Of a DNA stretch of 54,525 nucleotides, positions 41,981 through 51,772 are shown in pieces. The stretch spans positions 1-54,525 of the forward strand of contig JADZDJ010000143.1 of NCBI GenBank assembly GCA_020851115.1. The letters run 5' to 3'. The DNA is from Pirellulales bacterium. GTDB lineage: Bacteria; Planctomycetota; Planctomycetia; Pirellulales; JADZDJ01. The notes beneath the pieces were generated by a model that was given only the letters and a program-made list of their open reading frames with translations, was not told where the DNA came from and ran no database searches. Both the position numbers and the translations under genes were made by a program. How positions within the stretch are numbered: the first letter of the stretch is position 1; each line of letters opens with the position of its first letter.

Positions 41981-44900
41981 ATGAAGATTTCCAACCGAAC
42001 TCCTGCTGCACGTTGGCAAATCCTTGCCTGCTTTGTTTCGACGATGGTGGCTATCCGTGGTTTGGCAGCCACCACCGATGCTAGCGAACCTTCCAAGGAA
42101 TCGTCGGCGAACCCGCCGCAAATCGCGACCACTAAAGGCGAATCTAACGCGCCGTCTCGCGATTCGGTAGCCGCGCGGCTCAAGGAGTTGGATTTCGCGC
42201 CCGACGATACGCCCGACAAGGCCAAGCTCATTGAACTCTATCGCACCGCTGCTGAAGATCTAAGACAAGCGGACGAGCAGGCGGCTCGGTTGGCAGATTT
42301 TGAGAAGAAGTTATCCAATGCCGACGCGCGCATTGAAACCCTGAACTGCGAGTCGGGTGAACCAACGAGTGTCGAACAGCCCCTAGCCCCGCTTGCTCCA
42401 CTCTCGGCGTGGGAACAACGGCTGGCCGACGTTGAACAACGGTTGACCGAATCACGAAAGACACTTGCGGCGAAGAAGGACGAACCGCAGCGGCGCGGCC
42501 GCAGGCGACTTGAGATACCGCCGGCGATTGCGACGGCGCGGACGGCTTTGGAGAAGTTAATTTCCGACGGCGAGACAGCCAATAGCGACGAACCGTCTTC
42601 GCTGGCAAAGGCAAGGAGGGTGCAACGAGAGGCCCGCCGAAAGTCTCTCGAACTGGAGGTCACTGCGCTCGAGAAAGAGTTGCGGTGGTACGACGGCCCG
42701 GCCGCCGAAGTGCTCCGGCTTGAGGGCGAAGAGGCCGCACGCAAGGTCGCGGCGCTCGACGGATTCGCGGCCGAGCTTCGCGAAGCGGTGAATTCGCGCC
42801 GCCGCGAGGAAGCCGCGAAGCAGGCAGCCGATGCCCGCCGCGCAGTCGTGACGGCCGACTCGTCGGTTCGTCGTCTCGCCGATAAAAACAGCGAACTGGC
42901 GAACGAGCGAAAACAACTTGCCGAAAAGCTCGAACAGCTTGGCGGCATGGCCGAAACCGTGCGAATTGCGCTAGATAATTTGCGTTCTGAACATAAGCGC
43001 ATCGTGGAAAAAGTCGAGGCCGCCGGATTGACAAATCCCGTTGGGCAGATGCTGCGAAAGCAACGCAGTGGCCTGGCGTCGGTCGTCGCCCATCGTCGCG
43101 CCATTGACCAGCGGCGCGACGAAATTTCCGCGGTCCAATGGAAGTTGTTCGATTTGGAGGAGCAGCTTGCCGATTTTCGCGACCTACGGTCGCGCGCCCG
43201 CGAAATCTGCGATCAATCTCCCGCCGCATGTCCCATCGGCCCGGACGACTTGGTGCCGCTGCTCACCACGCGGAAAGAGTACCTGGAATCGCTCCGCGGC
43301 GACTACGACGTCTATTTTCGCAAGCTCGTGGAAGTCGATTCGGACCAACGAGTATTGGTGCAAGAAGCAGCAGACTATCGCAATTTTATCGACGAGCGCG
43401 TGCTCTGGATTCGCAGCGTCGAGCCGCTTTCGCCAGTGGACGTGAAAAAGTCAGTCGGAGCAATCGGTTGGCTCGCCAATCCACAAAACTGGTGGAATGC
43501 AGCGCAATCGGCACTGTATGAAGCCGACGAAGAACCAATTCTTGCGGGACTGGCCGTTGCCGCGTTGGCCTTCGTACTATTCACTCGCCGACGTTTGAAG
43601 CAAGCCATCAGGTCGCTGGGAAGTCCGGCCGCGGAGTTCAGCGGCAATGCGCATGCTTCGATCCGGCGCGCATTGAAAGCCGCGTTGGCGACACTGCTGA
43701 TTTCCATCCCCACGCCGGCGCTGCTTTGGATGCTGGGATGGTTCGTGTCCGGCGGCAGCCATATTCGCGACGAGTTCAGCGAAGCGCTCGGCGATTCGCT
43801 TCAAGTTACGGCAGTGGTCTTGCTGCCGCTGCTGGTGGCCCGTCAAATCTGTCGCCGCGATGGGCTGGCCGAAGCTCACTTTGGCTGGCCGGCCGAAGCG
43901 CTGGCGGCATTGCGGCGACAGGTCAGTTGGTTGGCGATGTTGGGCGCGCCGGTCGTTGCCATGGTGGCATTGCTCGAAGCACAAGCCAACGAGGCCTGGA
44001 GCGAATCGTTCGGCCGCGCGCTCTTTCTGGTCAGTCAGGGATTGCTCGCGGTGTTCCTGTTTCGATCGCTTCAGCCGCCTCACGGCGCGCTGCATCGATT
44101 GCTCGTAATGCGGGCGGGTAGCTGGCTCGATCGGCTTTCCACGCCGCTGTATTTCGTGCTACTGGCCATTCCGATGGTCGTCGGCGGCCTGGCGGCAGCG
44201 GGATACTATTACACGGCGCTGCGATTGGCATGGCGGCTAGAATTAACTTTGTGGCTGGTAATGGGCTTGGTCGTCGGGCAATCGCTGCTAAGGCGCTGGC
44301 TAACCGCGGTTTACCGGCGATGCGCGATTGAATCGGCCGTTCGGCTGGTTGGCGATGCAGGAACGGCCGGCAGGCCCGCCGAAACGCTGGACGCTGCGGC
44401 CGAAGCGCCATCCGAGGTGGATCTCGAAAAAGTTGACGTGCAGACCGAGCGGCTCTTGCACAGCATTACCGTTACGGCGCTTGTTTTTGGTCTCGGTTGG
44501 GTTTGGTCGGAAGTGTTGCCGGCACTGCAAATCTTTAATCAAGTAACGTTGCTGCACGATTCCCGCGGAATGGCGCTGCTCACCTTGGCCAATATGTTGA
44601 ACGCGGCGATCGCAGTCGCTTTGACCGTGGTGGCGGTCCACAATCTACCGGGCCTGTTGGAAGCGGCAATTTTGCACCGTCTACCGCTCGACGCCGGGGT
44701 GCGATATGCCGTCGCTGCCGTCTTGCGTTATGCGATCGGAATCGCGGGAGTCACCGTTGCCGCGGGTTTTGTCGGCATCGGCTGGCCCAAGGTGCAATGG
44801 CTGGTAGCAGCAGTCACCTTTGGCCTGGGCTTTGGATTGCAAGAGATTTTCGCGAATTTTGTGTCTGGTTTGATCGTGCTGTTTGAGCGCCCAGTTCGTG

Positions 44901-45439
44901 TCGGCGATACGGTGACGGTTGGTGAGATAACCGGCACGGTATCGCGAATCCACATGCGGGCGACCACGATTACCGATGGGGATCGCAAAGAGCTGATCGT
45001 GCCGAACAAAGAATTCATCACGGCTCGGCTCGTGAACTGGACGCTGTCCGATCCCGTCAGCCGGATCATGATTCCGATCGGCATCGCCTACGGCTCCGAC
45101 ACGGAACAAGTGCAACGGCTATTGCTCAAAGTCGCCAGAACTACGCCGCACGTACTCCGCGAACCGCCGGCAGGGGCGTTTTTTATGGGCTTCGGGGAAA
45201 GCGCGTTGAATTTTGAATTGCGCGCATTCGTGGCCCATGTCGAACATCGGATGAATGTGTTGCATGAGCTAAACACGAGGATCGATCGCGCCTTCCGCGA
45301 GGCAGGTATCGAAATTGCTTTCCCGCAGCGGGATTTGCGCATTCGGCCGATCGCTGGCCTGCCGAGTGCGGATAGCCTGCTGGCGCCGTCGTTGACGTCG
45401 CAAAAAAACAGCGCCGATCGGTCGCGAAACGCAGCATAG
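41981..45439 (+). CDS. Large MscS-family mechanosensitive channel
   Basis: The protein is 1152 residues. It has a signal peptide (ARWQILACFVSTMVAIRGL) and a large periplasmic coiled-coil region to about 510, rich in Glu/Arg/Ala. At least eight predicted helices lie between about 517 and 930. The C-terminal MscS core (about 945-1140) begins GLGFGLQEIFANFVSGLIVL, then ERPVRVGDTVTVGEITGTVS and DGDRKELIVPNKEFITARL. The architecture matches the MscK (KefA)-type channels that release ions under membrane tension. corA follows 57 bases downstream. Confidence 0.92.
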   Translation: MKISNRTPAARWQILACFVSTMVAIRGLAATTDASEPSKESSANPPQIATTKGESNAPSRDSVAARLKELDFAPDDTPDKAKLIELYRTAAEDLRQADEQAARLADFEKKLSNADARIETLNCESGEPTSVEQPLAPLAPLSAWEQRLADVEQRLTESRKTLAAKKDEPQRRGRRRLEIPPAIATARTALEKLISDGETANSDEPSSLAKARRVQREARRKSLELEVTALEKELRWYDGPAAEVLRLEGEEAARKVAALDGFAAELREAVNSRRREEAAKQAADARRAVVTADSSVRRLADKNSELANERKQLAEKLEQLGGMAETVRIALDNLRSEHKRIVEKVEAAGLTNPVGQMLRKQRSGLASVVAHRRAIDQRRDEISAVQWKLFDLEEQLADFRDLRSRAREICDQSPAACPIGPDDLVPLLTTRKEYLESLRGDYDVYFRKLVEVDSDQRVLVQEAADYRNFIDERVLWIRSVEPLSPVDVKKSVGAIGWLANPQNWWNAAQSALYEADEEPILAGLAVAALAFVLFTRRRLKQAIRSLGSPAAEFSGNAHASIRRALKAALATLLISIPTPALLWMLGWFVSGGSHIRDEFSEALGDSLQVTAVVLLPLLVARQICRRDGLAEAHFGWPAEALAALRRQVSWLAMLGAPVVAMVALLEAQANEAWSESFGRALFLVSQGLLAVFLFRSLQPPHGALHRLLVMRAGSWLDRLSTPLYFVLLAIPMVVGGLAAAGYYYTALRLAWRLELTLWLVMGLVVGQSLLRRWLTAVYRRCAIESAVRLVGDAGTAGRPAETLDAAAEAPSEVDLEKVDVQTERLLHSITVTALVFGLGWVWSEVLPALQIFNQVTLLHDSRGMALLTLANMLNAAIAVALTVVAVHNLPGLLEAAILHRLPLDAGVRYAVAAVLRYAIGIAGVTVAAGFVGIGWPKVQWLVAAVTFGLGFGLQEIFANFVSGLIVLFERPVRVGDTVTVGEITGTVSRIHMRATTITDGDRKELIVPNKEFITARLVNWTLSDPVSRIMIPIGIAYGSDTEQVQRLLLKVARTTPHVLREPPAGAFFMGFGESALNFELRAFVAHVEHRMNVLHELNTRIDRAFREAGIEIAFPQRDLRIRPIAGLPSADSLLAPSLTSQKNSADRSRNAA

Positions 45440-45496
45440 AATTGTTCAGTCCATCAGCCGCCCGCTTGGCTTTGCCGCAACCGCCTGCCGCCTACC

Positions 45497-46636
45497 ATGT
45501 CCCGCAAACACCGCCGCCGGAACAAGTTTCATCGCCGCACGTTGCCCGGCGCGTCGCCAGGCATGATCGTGCCCGATCCGTCCTCGCCGCCGCCCGTTGT
45601 GACCGTGATGGCTTACGGCCCCGATCGACTCGCAGAGCGGACGGTGGCAAATATCGAAAGCCTGCAGGAATTCGTCGGCCAATGGCCCGTCACATGGATC
45701 AACATCGACGGCCTTGGAGATGCCGACACGATTCGCCAATTGGGCGAAATGTTCAAGCTGCACCCGCTGGCCTTGGAAGACGTCGTCAATCTGCATCAGC
45801 GGGCCAAGGTGGAACAATACGACGATCAGATTTTCATGGTCGTGCGAATGGCTCACGGTGGCGAACGGCTGGAAAGCGAGCAGGTGAGTATGTTTTTGAG
45901 TAAGAGCTTCATCCTGACATTTCAAGAAACATTGCCGGGAGACAGTTTCGAGCCGGTGCGGCAGCGCATTCGAGCCGCGCGCGGACAGATTCGCAACCGC
46001 GGGTGCGATTATCTGGCTTACGCGCTGATGGATTCCGCCATCGACAGCTTTTTTCCGATCCTGGAGTTGCTCGGCGAACAAGTCGAAAGCCTGGAAGAGG
46101 AGGCCCTCGTCCACGCCTCTCGTGGCACCATCACGCGGATACATGACGTGAAGCACGATTTGCTCACGCTGCGGCGGGCGATTTGGCCGGCGCGCGAAGC
46201 GCTGCACGCCTTGGCGCGCGATCCTTGTTCGCTGATTTCCAACGACACGCGAATTTACTTCCGCGATTGCTACGATCACACGATTCAGTTGCTCGATTTG
46301 CTGGAAACGTATCGCGAGCTAGGCGCCGACTTGCGCGATCTGTATGTGTCGGCCGTCAGCAACCGGATGAACGAAATCATGAAAGTGTTGACGATTATCG
46401 CCACGATCTTCATTCCGCTTTCGTTCATCGTCGGCCTCTACGGGATGAATTTTAAGTACATTCCTGAATTGGAATGGAAGTACGGTTATGCGTTTGTCTG
46501 GATCGTCATGGCCGCGGTCGTCGTCTCGATGCTCTACTATTTCCACCGCAAAGGTTGGATCGGTGCCGCCGCTCGAGAGCGACGCTGGGAAGAAGAGCGC
46601 GCCCAGGCGTGGAACAATCGCGACAAGCTGCGGTAA
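45497..46636 (+). CDS. corA: Magnesium/cobalt transport protein CorA
   Basis: This 379-residue channel has a large cytoplasmic N-terminal domain and two C-terminal helices at about 295-317 and 330-350. The diagnostic YGMNF (in GLYGMNF) lies between them, with an acidic EWKYGY loop. It forms pentameric channels for Mg2+ uptake at the inner membrane. The basic start SRKHRRRNKFHRR is unusual for the family and may be a local extension. The upstream gene is the MscS channel on the same strand. Confidence 0.94.
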   Translation: MSRKHRRRNKFHRRTLPGASPGMIVPDPSSPPPVVTVMAYGPDRLAERTVANIESLQEFVGQWPVTWINIDGLGDADTIRQLGEMFKLHPLALEDVVNLHQRAKVEQYDDQIFMVVRMAHGGERLESEQVSMFLSKSFILTFQETLPGDSFEPVRQRIRAARGQIRNRGCDYLAYALMDSAIDSFFPILELLGEQVESLEEEALVHASRGTITRIHDVKHDLLTLRRAIWPAREALHALARDPCSLISNDTRIYFRDCYDHTIQLLDLLETYRELGADLRDLYVSAVSNRMNEIMKVLTIIATIFIPLSFIVGLYGMNFKYIPELEWKYGYAFVWIVMAAVVVSMLYYFHRKGWIGAAARERRWEEERAQAWNNRDKLR

Positions 46637-46647
46637 GCTGCGCAGTG

Positions 46648-47625
46648 CTACGGAATCACATACAGCGACGGATCGTCAATGATCCACGGCGTGGACCAAT
46701 CGCCGTGATTGCCGCAGACGATGTCGAAGAAAAACGTGTCGAGCCGATCGCAGCGGAAGCCGTAGGGGTATTGCGAGGCAAGGTGGTCGGCGGCCGTCAA
46801 GTTTTCGACGCCCTGTTTGGCAAAATAGTGGACGCAGCCGTCGCGGCCAATGGACATCCCTAGCGTCCACCAGCCCGTTTCCTTGATTTCCGGGCCGCGG
46901 AAATCGGCCCCGTTGGGTCCGGCCCGCATCAGCAGTGTCGCCGAATTGCCGCCTGCTTTGCCGTCGCCGCCCTGGTTGTAGTAGATGAACATGCCGGGCC
47001 AATAGGTTTCCAGCTTGCGTTTTCGCGACGATCCAGCGCCGATGGCCTTGATGCCGAATAGGCCGCTCGTTTTCTCCTTCTCCGTCGTCCAGGCTTGGCA
47101 GGCGACCCGAAAGCCGAAGGAATTGCCTCGCCGCTGCTCCCATTTTTCCCACGGTGGTAGAAAGATGCGGACGACGATGCTGGGAGATTTGGCAACCGAA
47201 ATTTGATGGCCCAACCGCGTGGCGACATTTGCAATAAAATCATCCTGCTCGCTCTTTCCGCTAAACTGGCCTGGCACGCCAGCGTGGAGCGAGGCCAACA
47301 GCAGCGAACCTTCGCTTCCCGGCAGCCCTTCGGGTGGCGTGGCGACTCGCTCAATCGTGTCTGGTTGGCCCCGCAGCAGCGCCTCCGCCCAGCGGCCGTT
47401 GGATGCGTAGCCGCCGGGAAGCCGCTGCTGCTGGTCGTTTTCTTCGCTACTTTTGGGTAATTGAAAGCGATACGACCATTGGGAATCCTCGAAATTGTCG
47501 CCGACTTGGCTTACTTTAACGCCGGTTCCCGGAATCACGAGCTGCTCGGCACTGGCCCAATGAATCGTGGTCGTGGCGAGCAGCAATGCCAGCGCCAGGC
47601 GACGTCCGCCGAACAACCATTTCAT
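46648..47625 (-). CDS. Secreted protein, function unknown
   Basis: This 325-residue protein has a signal peptide (FGGRRLALALLLATTTIHWA, then SAEQ). The mature part is beta-rich with many Trp, Tyr and Gly, e.g. GNSFGFRVACQAWTTEKEK and YWPGMFIYYNQGGDGKAGG, then GPEIKETGWWTLGMSIGRDG. That suggests a jelly-roll or concanavalin-like fold. There is no known catalytic signature. GAGG is seen before ATG 47625. It resembles unannotated planctomycete proteins. It is convergent with corA and divergent from the CBS gene. Confidence 0.75.
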   Translation of the reverse strand: MKWLFGGRRLALALLLATTTIHWASAEQLVIPGTGVKVSQVGDNFEDSQWSYRFQLPKSSEENDQQQRLPGGYASNGRWAEALLRGQPDTIERVATPPEGLPGSEGSLLLASLHAGVPGQFSGKSEQDDFIANVATRLGHQISVAKSPSIVVRIFLPPWEKWEQRRGNSFGFRVACQAWTTEKEKTSGLFGIKAIGAGSSRKRKLETYWPGMFIYYNQGGDGKAGGNSATLLMRAGPNGADFRGPEIKETGWWTLGMSIGRDGCVHYFAKQGVENLTAADHLASQYPYGFRCDRLDTFFFDIVCGNHGDWSTPWIIDDPSLYVIP

Positions 47626-47724
47626 ATGAATCCTCGAAGATTGCAGCACAGCAATGGATGGGCTTGGCCGGTTAGACCTCCAGATCGGCCTATCTTCGTG
47701 TTATCGACCTCTGCTCGACTACTT

Positions 47725-47804
47725 TGTGAAGTTTTTCACAGATCGGGTTTTGCGAAAAAACCTTGACAATCGCTTTGACATCTTACCCATCGTTGCGCTA
47801 TGCT
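47725..47804 (+). promoter_or_regulatory. Promoter with CRP/FNR-like palindrome upstream of CBS gene
   Basis: TGTGAAGTTTTTCACA (47725-47740) matches the CRP-family consensus TGTGA-N6-TCACA perfectly. About 35 bases further, TTGACA (47775-47780) and TATGCT (47799-47804) form a promoter with 18-base spacing. The site centre lies about 78 bases before the predicted transcript start, in the usual range for an activator. It also lies about 100 bases before the divergent gene at 47625. Confidence 0.55.
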
Positions 47805-47892
47805 TTTAGAGTTGCGGCAGATTTTTTGCCGGCGCATGCCGCAATCCTCGGGGGAGGTTTACTCGTCTCGCTGGCCAACTCGGAGTGGATCA

Positions 47893-48330
47893 ATGTCGTT
47901 GCACGAAATCCTCCGGAACAAAGGGCATCAGGTTTTCAGCATTTCTCCTCGTGCCACACTCGGCGATGTGGTGCAAAAGCTGCTGCGTAACAATTGCGGT
48001 TCGTTGGTCGTCTGCGAAGACGAAGACCCGTGCCGCATGGTGGGCATCATTACCGAGCGTGATATTTTGCGGGCCTGTGCGGCGAAACAATCGCCGCTCG
48101 ATCAATTGCTTGTCGCGGATTGTATGACGCGTAATCCGATGACCGGCCTGCCCGACGAAAGCGTGCAAAGTGCAATGGGGCTAATGACGGAGCGGCGCAT
48201 CCGCCACTTGCCGATTTTGAACTACGACGGTCAATTGGTCGGCCTGATATCCATTGGCGACTTGGTGAAACAGCAGCACGACGAACTGTCGCGCGAGAAT
48301 CACTATTTGAAGAGCTACATTCACGGCTAG
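47893..48330 (+). CDS. CBS-domain pair protein
   Basis: This 145-residue protein consists of two CBS motifs: residues about 10-70 (GHQVFSISPRATLGDVVQKL, then NNCGSLVVCEDEDP) and about 78-135 (CMTRNPMTGLPDESVQSAMG, then LMTERRIRHLPILNYDGQLV). CBS pairs bind adenosine nucleotides such as AMP, ATP or SAM and regulate other proteins. As a stand-alone module it is probably a sensor. GGAG lies seven bases before ATG 47893. Frames starting upstream at 47800 are excluded by the site and the family start. Confidence 0.9.
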   Translation: MSLHEILRNKGHQVFSISPRATLGDVVQKLLRNNCGSLVVCEDEDPCRMVGIITERDILRACAAKQSPLDQLLVADCMTRNPMTGLPDESVQSAMGLMTERRIRHLPILNYDGQLVGLISIGDLVKQQHDELSRENHYLKSYIHG

Positions 48331-48474
48331 CCTTCGCCGACCGCTGCCTGACGGGCGCGACTCGGATTTGAAAATGCCTGGAGTATAGTTCTTGGGCCGC
48401 CTCATGCTGCGCGCTCGGGCACCTGTTGCCAATGGATCCTGCTTAACTTACAGGTGTTCATGCCGGCGCGATCC

Positions 48475-50130
48475 TTAGAGTGCCTGCACGACTTCGCCGC
48501 CGGCACGGGTAATTAGCTTTTTCAACAACTCCGGTTCAATAAAGTTCGTCAGCGCGGCGACGTGGCCGTCGACAAAGACGGCATTGAAGATGCCGCCTTC
48601 CCAAAGACCGCCGAACTCGCTGACGTCAACGTCTTTCTCCGGATCGAACTCCCAATCTTCGGGCTTGGTCCAGGGGACTGCTTTTTCGGGCGCCACTTCG
48701 ACGACCATGATCGTGTTGCTCGTGCCGTCGGTGAAATTTTGCAACGAGAGGCCGTCGTTTCCCTCAAACGCAGCACCTTCGCCGACGACGGCCAGATAAA
48801 CCGTCTTTCCAACTTCGTGCAACTTCGGGTGCTTGTAAACGGCGGGCATCCGGTCGATGAGCTTTTTATTGTGGTCGCTGTCCCAGGGTTCATCGAGGTG
48901 AAATTCCTTGTAAAGCGCCGCCTCCTCCGCTTCCGGGAGCAGGTGAACTCGCCAGCTCAAAAGCGGCTTACCCTGCTTGTCGAAGTTGGCGACCGCCGGC
49001 AGGTGTTTGTGCTTGTCTGCATAATTCAACAGACCGAGCGCAATTTGCTTGAGATTGTTTTGCGAGGCATTGCGATGGGCCGCTTCGCGCGAAGCTTGTA
49101 TTGCAGGCATCAGCAAACTGGCGAGCATCCCCCATTGAGCCGTGCCAATTTGCACGTCGGCATGCATCGCCACCTGATTGCCGGTCGCTTTCGGTCCCAT
49201 GGCCGCCAGAATGCCATCGCTCAGTCGCTCGACATACTTTATGGCGGCAACTTTAATCTCAAGATCTTCGGCGCTCCCTTTCTCCATGTCCTCAGAAATT
49301 TGCGCCAGCAGCAGCGCTCGGCCCGCGCGGAAACCGCGTTCGATTACCGCGGCCACATTGCCGGCCGTCTCTGCATCGCGCGTGCCAAGGGTGAGGTCAA
49401 AAACGACTCCGTCTCCTCCTTCGGTCTTGAGGTTCGCCGTCAATTTCGCCGTATCGACGGTCATCGGCAGGTCAAACAAATCCTTCAGTCCTTCGGGCGC
49501 GAAGTGCTGCATCATTGGAAGAGCCTCCACCAGCATCGGGCGTATCGGCTCGATCACAAAATAAACGGCCACGTCGGGCGAGCCATCGGCCGATTTGAGC
49601 AGCTTGTGCAGTGGATCCTCCCCCGGCTTGGCGGCCAACAGCACGGCCAGGTTTTCGCGAGTGGCTAGAACCGCGGTGCGGTCGTCGGGAAATGCAACGC
49701 TGGGCTGATATTCCGAAGCGCCAACGACAGCGCGATGCCCGTCGATTTTTTCTTCTTTCCCGCGCGGTACGATTTTAGCCGCGACCGCCTCTGCGTTGAG
49801 TGGCGCTCGGAACTTCAAAATACAGCCGAGCGGATTGCCTGCGCCTGGCCGGGGCAGGCTAACGATGCCGATCGCCTGCTCGACTTCGAGCGGGTCGAAA
49901 CCAAACTCCTTTTTACCGAGTGCCGAGAGAATCTCTGTCGGCCACCATTGGGTCTGCGGCGAAGTCAGCATACGATGCGGCTGGACGACGGCGGCCGCGA
50001 TGGCGTCGCCGGGGATGTAGTGAAGGTCGAGCGGCGCGAGCCGTGGCTTCGTTGCGCCGGCCTCTTGAGCAAGCAATTGGCCCGAACCTCCGATGAGCAG
50101 AGCGACGGCAGCCATCCAGCGGCAACGCAT
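48475..50130 (-). CDS. DUF1559-type secreted protein
   Basis: This 551-residue protein starts MRCRWMAAVALLIGGSGQLL, a signal peptide, with AAGGAG before ATG 50130. The first 330 residues are unlike known families. The C-terminal part from about 340 has LLMPAIQASREAAHRNASQN, NLKQIALGLLNYADKH and DGTSNTIMVVEVAPE, and ends in FVDGHVAALTN. These are the landmark blocks of DUF1559 (SBP_bac_10), which planctomycetes encode in many copies. The usual N-terminal pilin-like methylation helix is replaced here by an extra domain and a standard signal peptide, so the protein is an atypical member. Function is unknown. Confidence 0.82.
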   Translation of the reverse strand: MRCRWMAAVALLIGGSGQLLAQEAGATKPRLAPLDLHYIPGDAIAAAVVQPHRMLTSPQTQWWPTEILSALGKKEFGFDPLEVEQAIGIVSLPRPGAGNPLGCILKFRAPLNAEAVAAKIVPRGKEEKIDGHRAVVGASEYQPSVAFPDDRTAVLATRENLAVLLAAKPGEDPLHKLLKSADGSPDVAVYFVIEPIRPMLVEALPMMQHFAPEGLKDLFDLPMTVDTAKLTANLKTEGGDGVVFDLTLGTRDAETAGNVAAVIERGFRAGRALLLAQISEDMEKGSAEDLEIKVAAIKYVERLSDGILAAMGPKATGNQVAMHADVQIGTAQWGMLASLLMPAIQASREAAHRNASQNNLKQIALGLLNYADKHKHLPAVANFDKQGKPLLSWRVHLLPEAEEAALYKEFHLDEPWDSDHNKKLIDRMPAVYKHPKLHEVGKTVYLAVVGEGAAFEGNDGLSLQNFTDGTSNTIMVVEVAPEKAVPWTKPEDWEFDPEKDVDVSEFGGLWEGGIFNAVFVDGHVAALTNFIEPELLKKLITRAGGEVVQAL

Positions 50131-50467
50131 GAAATACTCCTTGTTGAAAGTTGATTCGGCGACCTTTCTTTCCGTTCATGGCCTCGTTGCGGCCGAAATG
50201 CCACAGGGTCGCAGGTGATCGTTTCCATTGGTTTAGTCGCTCTGACTGGGGGTGTCAAACTGAGCGAGGCAGATTTTTCAGGGAGTTTCACTCCAGGAGC
50301 CGTCGGCAACCGCTTTCGCTGGATGGCTCGATATGCCAAAATCCGCCTGCGGTTTTGGTCCGATCATTCCCGGCATCGGCCGAAACAGAACCTATTTTTG
50401 TTGATGACTGCTCGATGATCTCACCGCCAAGGGCCGACCGCCAACGGCCAGACGCCTACCAGATTCC
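50131..50467. other. Divergent intergenic region before pntAA
   Basis: This 337-base region lies between the minus-strand DUF1559 start and the plus-strand pntAA start. A degenerate period-7 sequence occurs at about 50423-50450 (ACCGCCA, AGGGCCG, ACCGCCA, ACGGCCA). No gene is supported. Confidence 0.45.
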
Positions 50468-51616
50468 ATGAAAATCGGCATCCCCAAGGAGACCTTTCCC
50501 GGCGAACGGCGCGTGGCGATGGTTCCTGCGCTCGTGCCAGCGCTGGTCAAAGCAGGGCACGAAGTGCTGGTGCAAACTGGGGCCGGTGATGCAGCCGGTT
50601 TTACGGACGCACAGTACACCGAAAAAGGCGCCCGCACGGTGGATCGGCATGTTGCGTTTGACGCCGACGTGATCTTGCAGGTGCGTTCGCTTGGGGCCAA
50701 TCCGGTAGCCGGACGCGACGAGTTGCAGCTCTTGCGGCCAAGACAGATCGTGATCGGACTGTGCGATCCGCTCAGCGCGCCAGGCCTTGCGCAGGATATG
50801 GCCGCGAAGCAAGTGAAGTTGTTTTCGTTGGAGTTAATGCCGCGGATTACGCGCGCTCAGAGCATGGATGTGCTGTCGAGCATGGCGACCGTCGCGGGCT
50901 ACCGCGCCGTGCTGCTGGCGGCGAGCGCGTTGCCAAAACTGTTTCCCATGATGACGACGGCGGCAGGAACGATCTCGCCCGCCAAGGTGTTCGTGATGGG
51001 AGCCGGCGTGGCCGGATTGCAAGCGATCGCCAGTGCGCGGCGCTTGGGGGCCGTGGTGTCGGCGACCGATGTGCGGTCGGCGGTGAAGGATCAAATACAA
51101 AGCTTGGGAGCCAAGTTCGTCGAGTCCCCCGTTGATTCCGCCAAAGCCGAGGGAGCCGGGGGCTATGCGAAAGAACTCGACGCTGAGGCGCAGCAAAAGC
51201 AGCGTGAGGCGTTGGCCAAGGTCGTCGCCGAGAGTGACGTCGTGATTACGACCGCGGCGATTCCCGGCCGTAAAGCACCGATTTTAGTGACGTCCGAGAT
51301 GGCGCAGCGGATGCAGCCAGGCTCGGTGATCGTGGATTTGGCCGCCGAACGGGGCGGAAATTGCGAGCTGACGACGCCCGGTGAGACGATCGTCAACCAC
51401 GGCGTCACGATCATTGGATCGACGAATTTGCCCAGCGAGGTGCCCTATCACGCCAGCCAGATGTTCGCCAAGAACGTGCTGACCTTTTTGCAGCACCTAT
51501 TGAAAGAGGGCTTGCCGGACAAGATCAATCTGGAGGACGAGATTACGCGAGAAACGCTAATTTGCGCCGATGGCAATGTCGTACATCCGCGGGTGAAGCA
51601 GTTGTTGGAAAGTTGA
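50468..51616 (+). CDS. pntAA: NAD(P) transhydrogenase subunit alpha part 1
   Basis: This 382-residue NAD-binding domain I opens MKIGIPKETFPGERRVAMVP, has GAGVAGLQAIASARRLGAVV at about 178 and the mobile loop GGYAKELDAE. It is the soluble NAD(H) unit of the proton-translocating transhydrogenase, which makes NADPH from NADH using the proton gradient. It is the first gene of a three-gene arrangement like that of Rhodospirillum rubrum, in which alpha is split into AA and AB. Confidence 0.95.
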   Translation: MKIGIPKETFPGERRVAMVPALVPALVKAGHEVLVQTGAGDAAGFTDAQYTEKGARTVDRHVAFDADVILQVRSLGANPVAGRDELQLLRPRQIVIGLCDPLSAPGLAQDMAAKQVKLFSLELMPRITRAQSMDVLSSMATVAGYRAVLLAASALPKLFPMMTTAAGTISPAKVFVMGAGVAGLQAIASARRLGAVVSATDVRSAVKDQIQSLGAKFVESPVDSAKAEGAGGYAKELDAEAQQKQREALAKVVAESDVVITTAAIPGRKAPILVTSEMAQRMQPGSVIVDLAAERGGNCELTTPGETIVNHGVTIIGSTNLPSEVPYHASQMFAKNVLTFLQHLLKEGLPDKINLEDEITRETLICADGNVVHPRVKQLLES

Positions 51617-51772
51617 CGGAACCGCGCAAGCACGAATACATAATGACAAAATTCGATGGACGAACGACGAATGAGATTCCAGCTTTCAATAGTCAATGAC
51701 TAAAGGGCGCTTCGAGTGTAGTGCTCGGAACTTCATTCGTCATTCCACGGCTTCAAGGGCCTAAGTGTCTCT

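Noticed and set aside
48562-49668. A 368-codon plus-strand frame
   Set aside because: It is antisense to the DUF1559-type gene; no motif.
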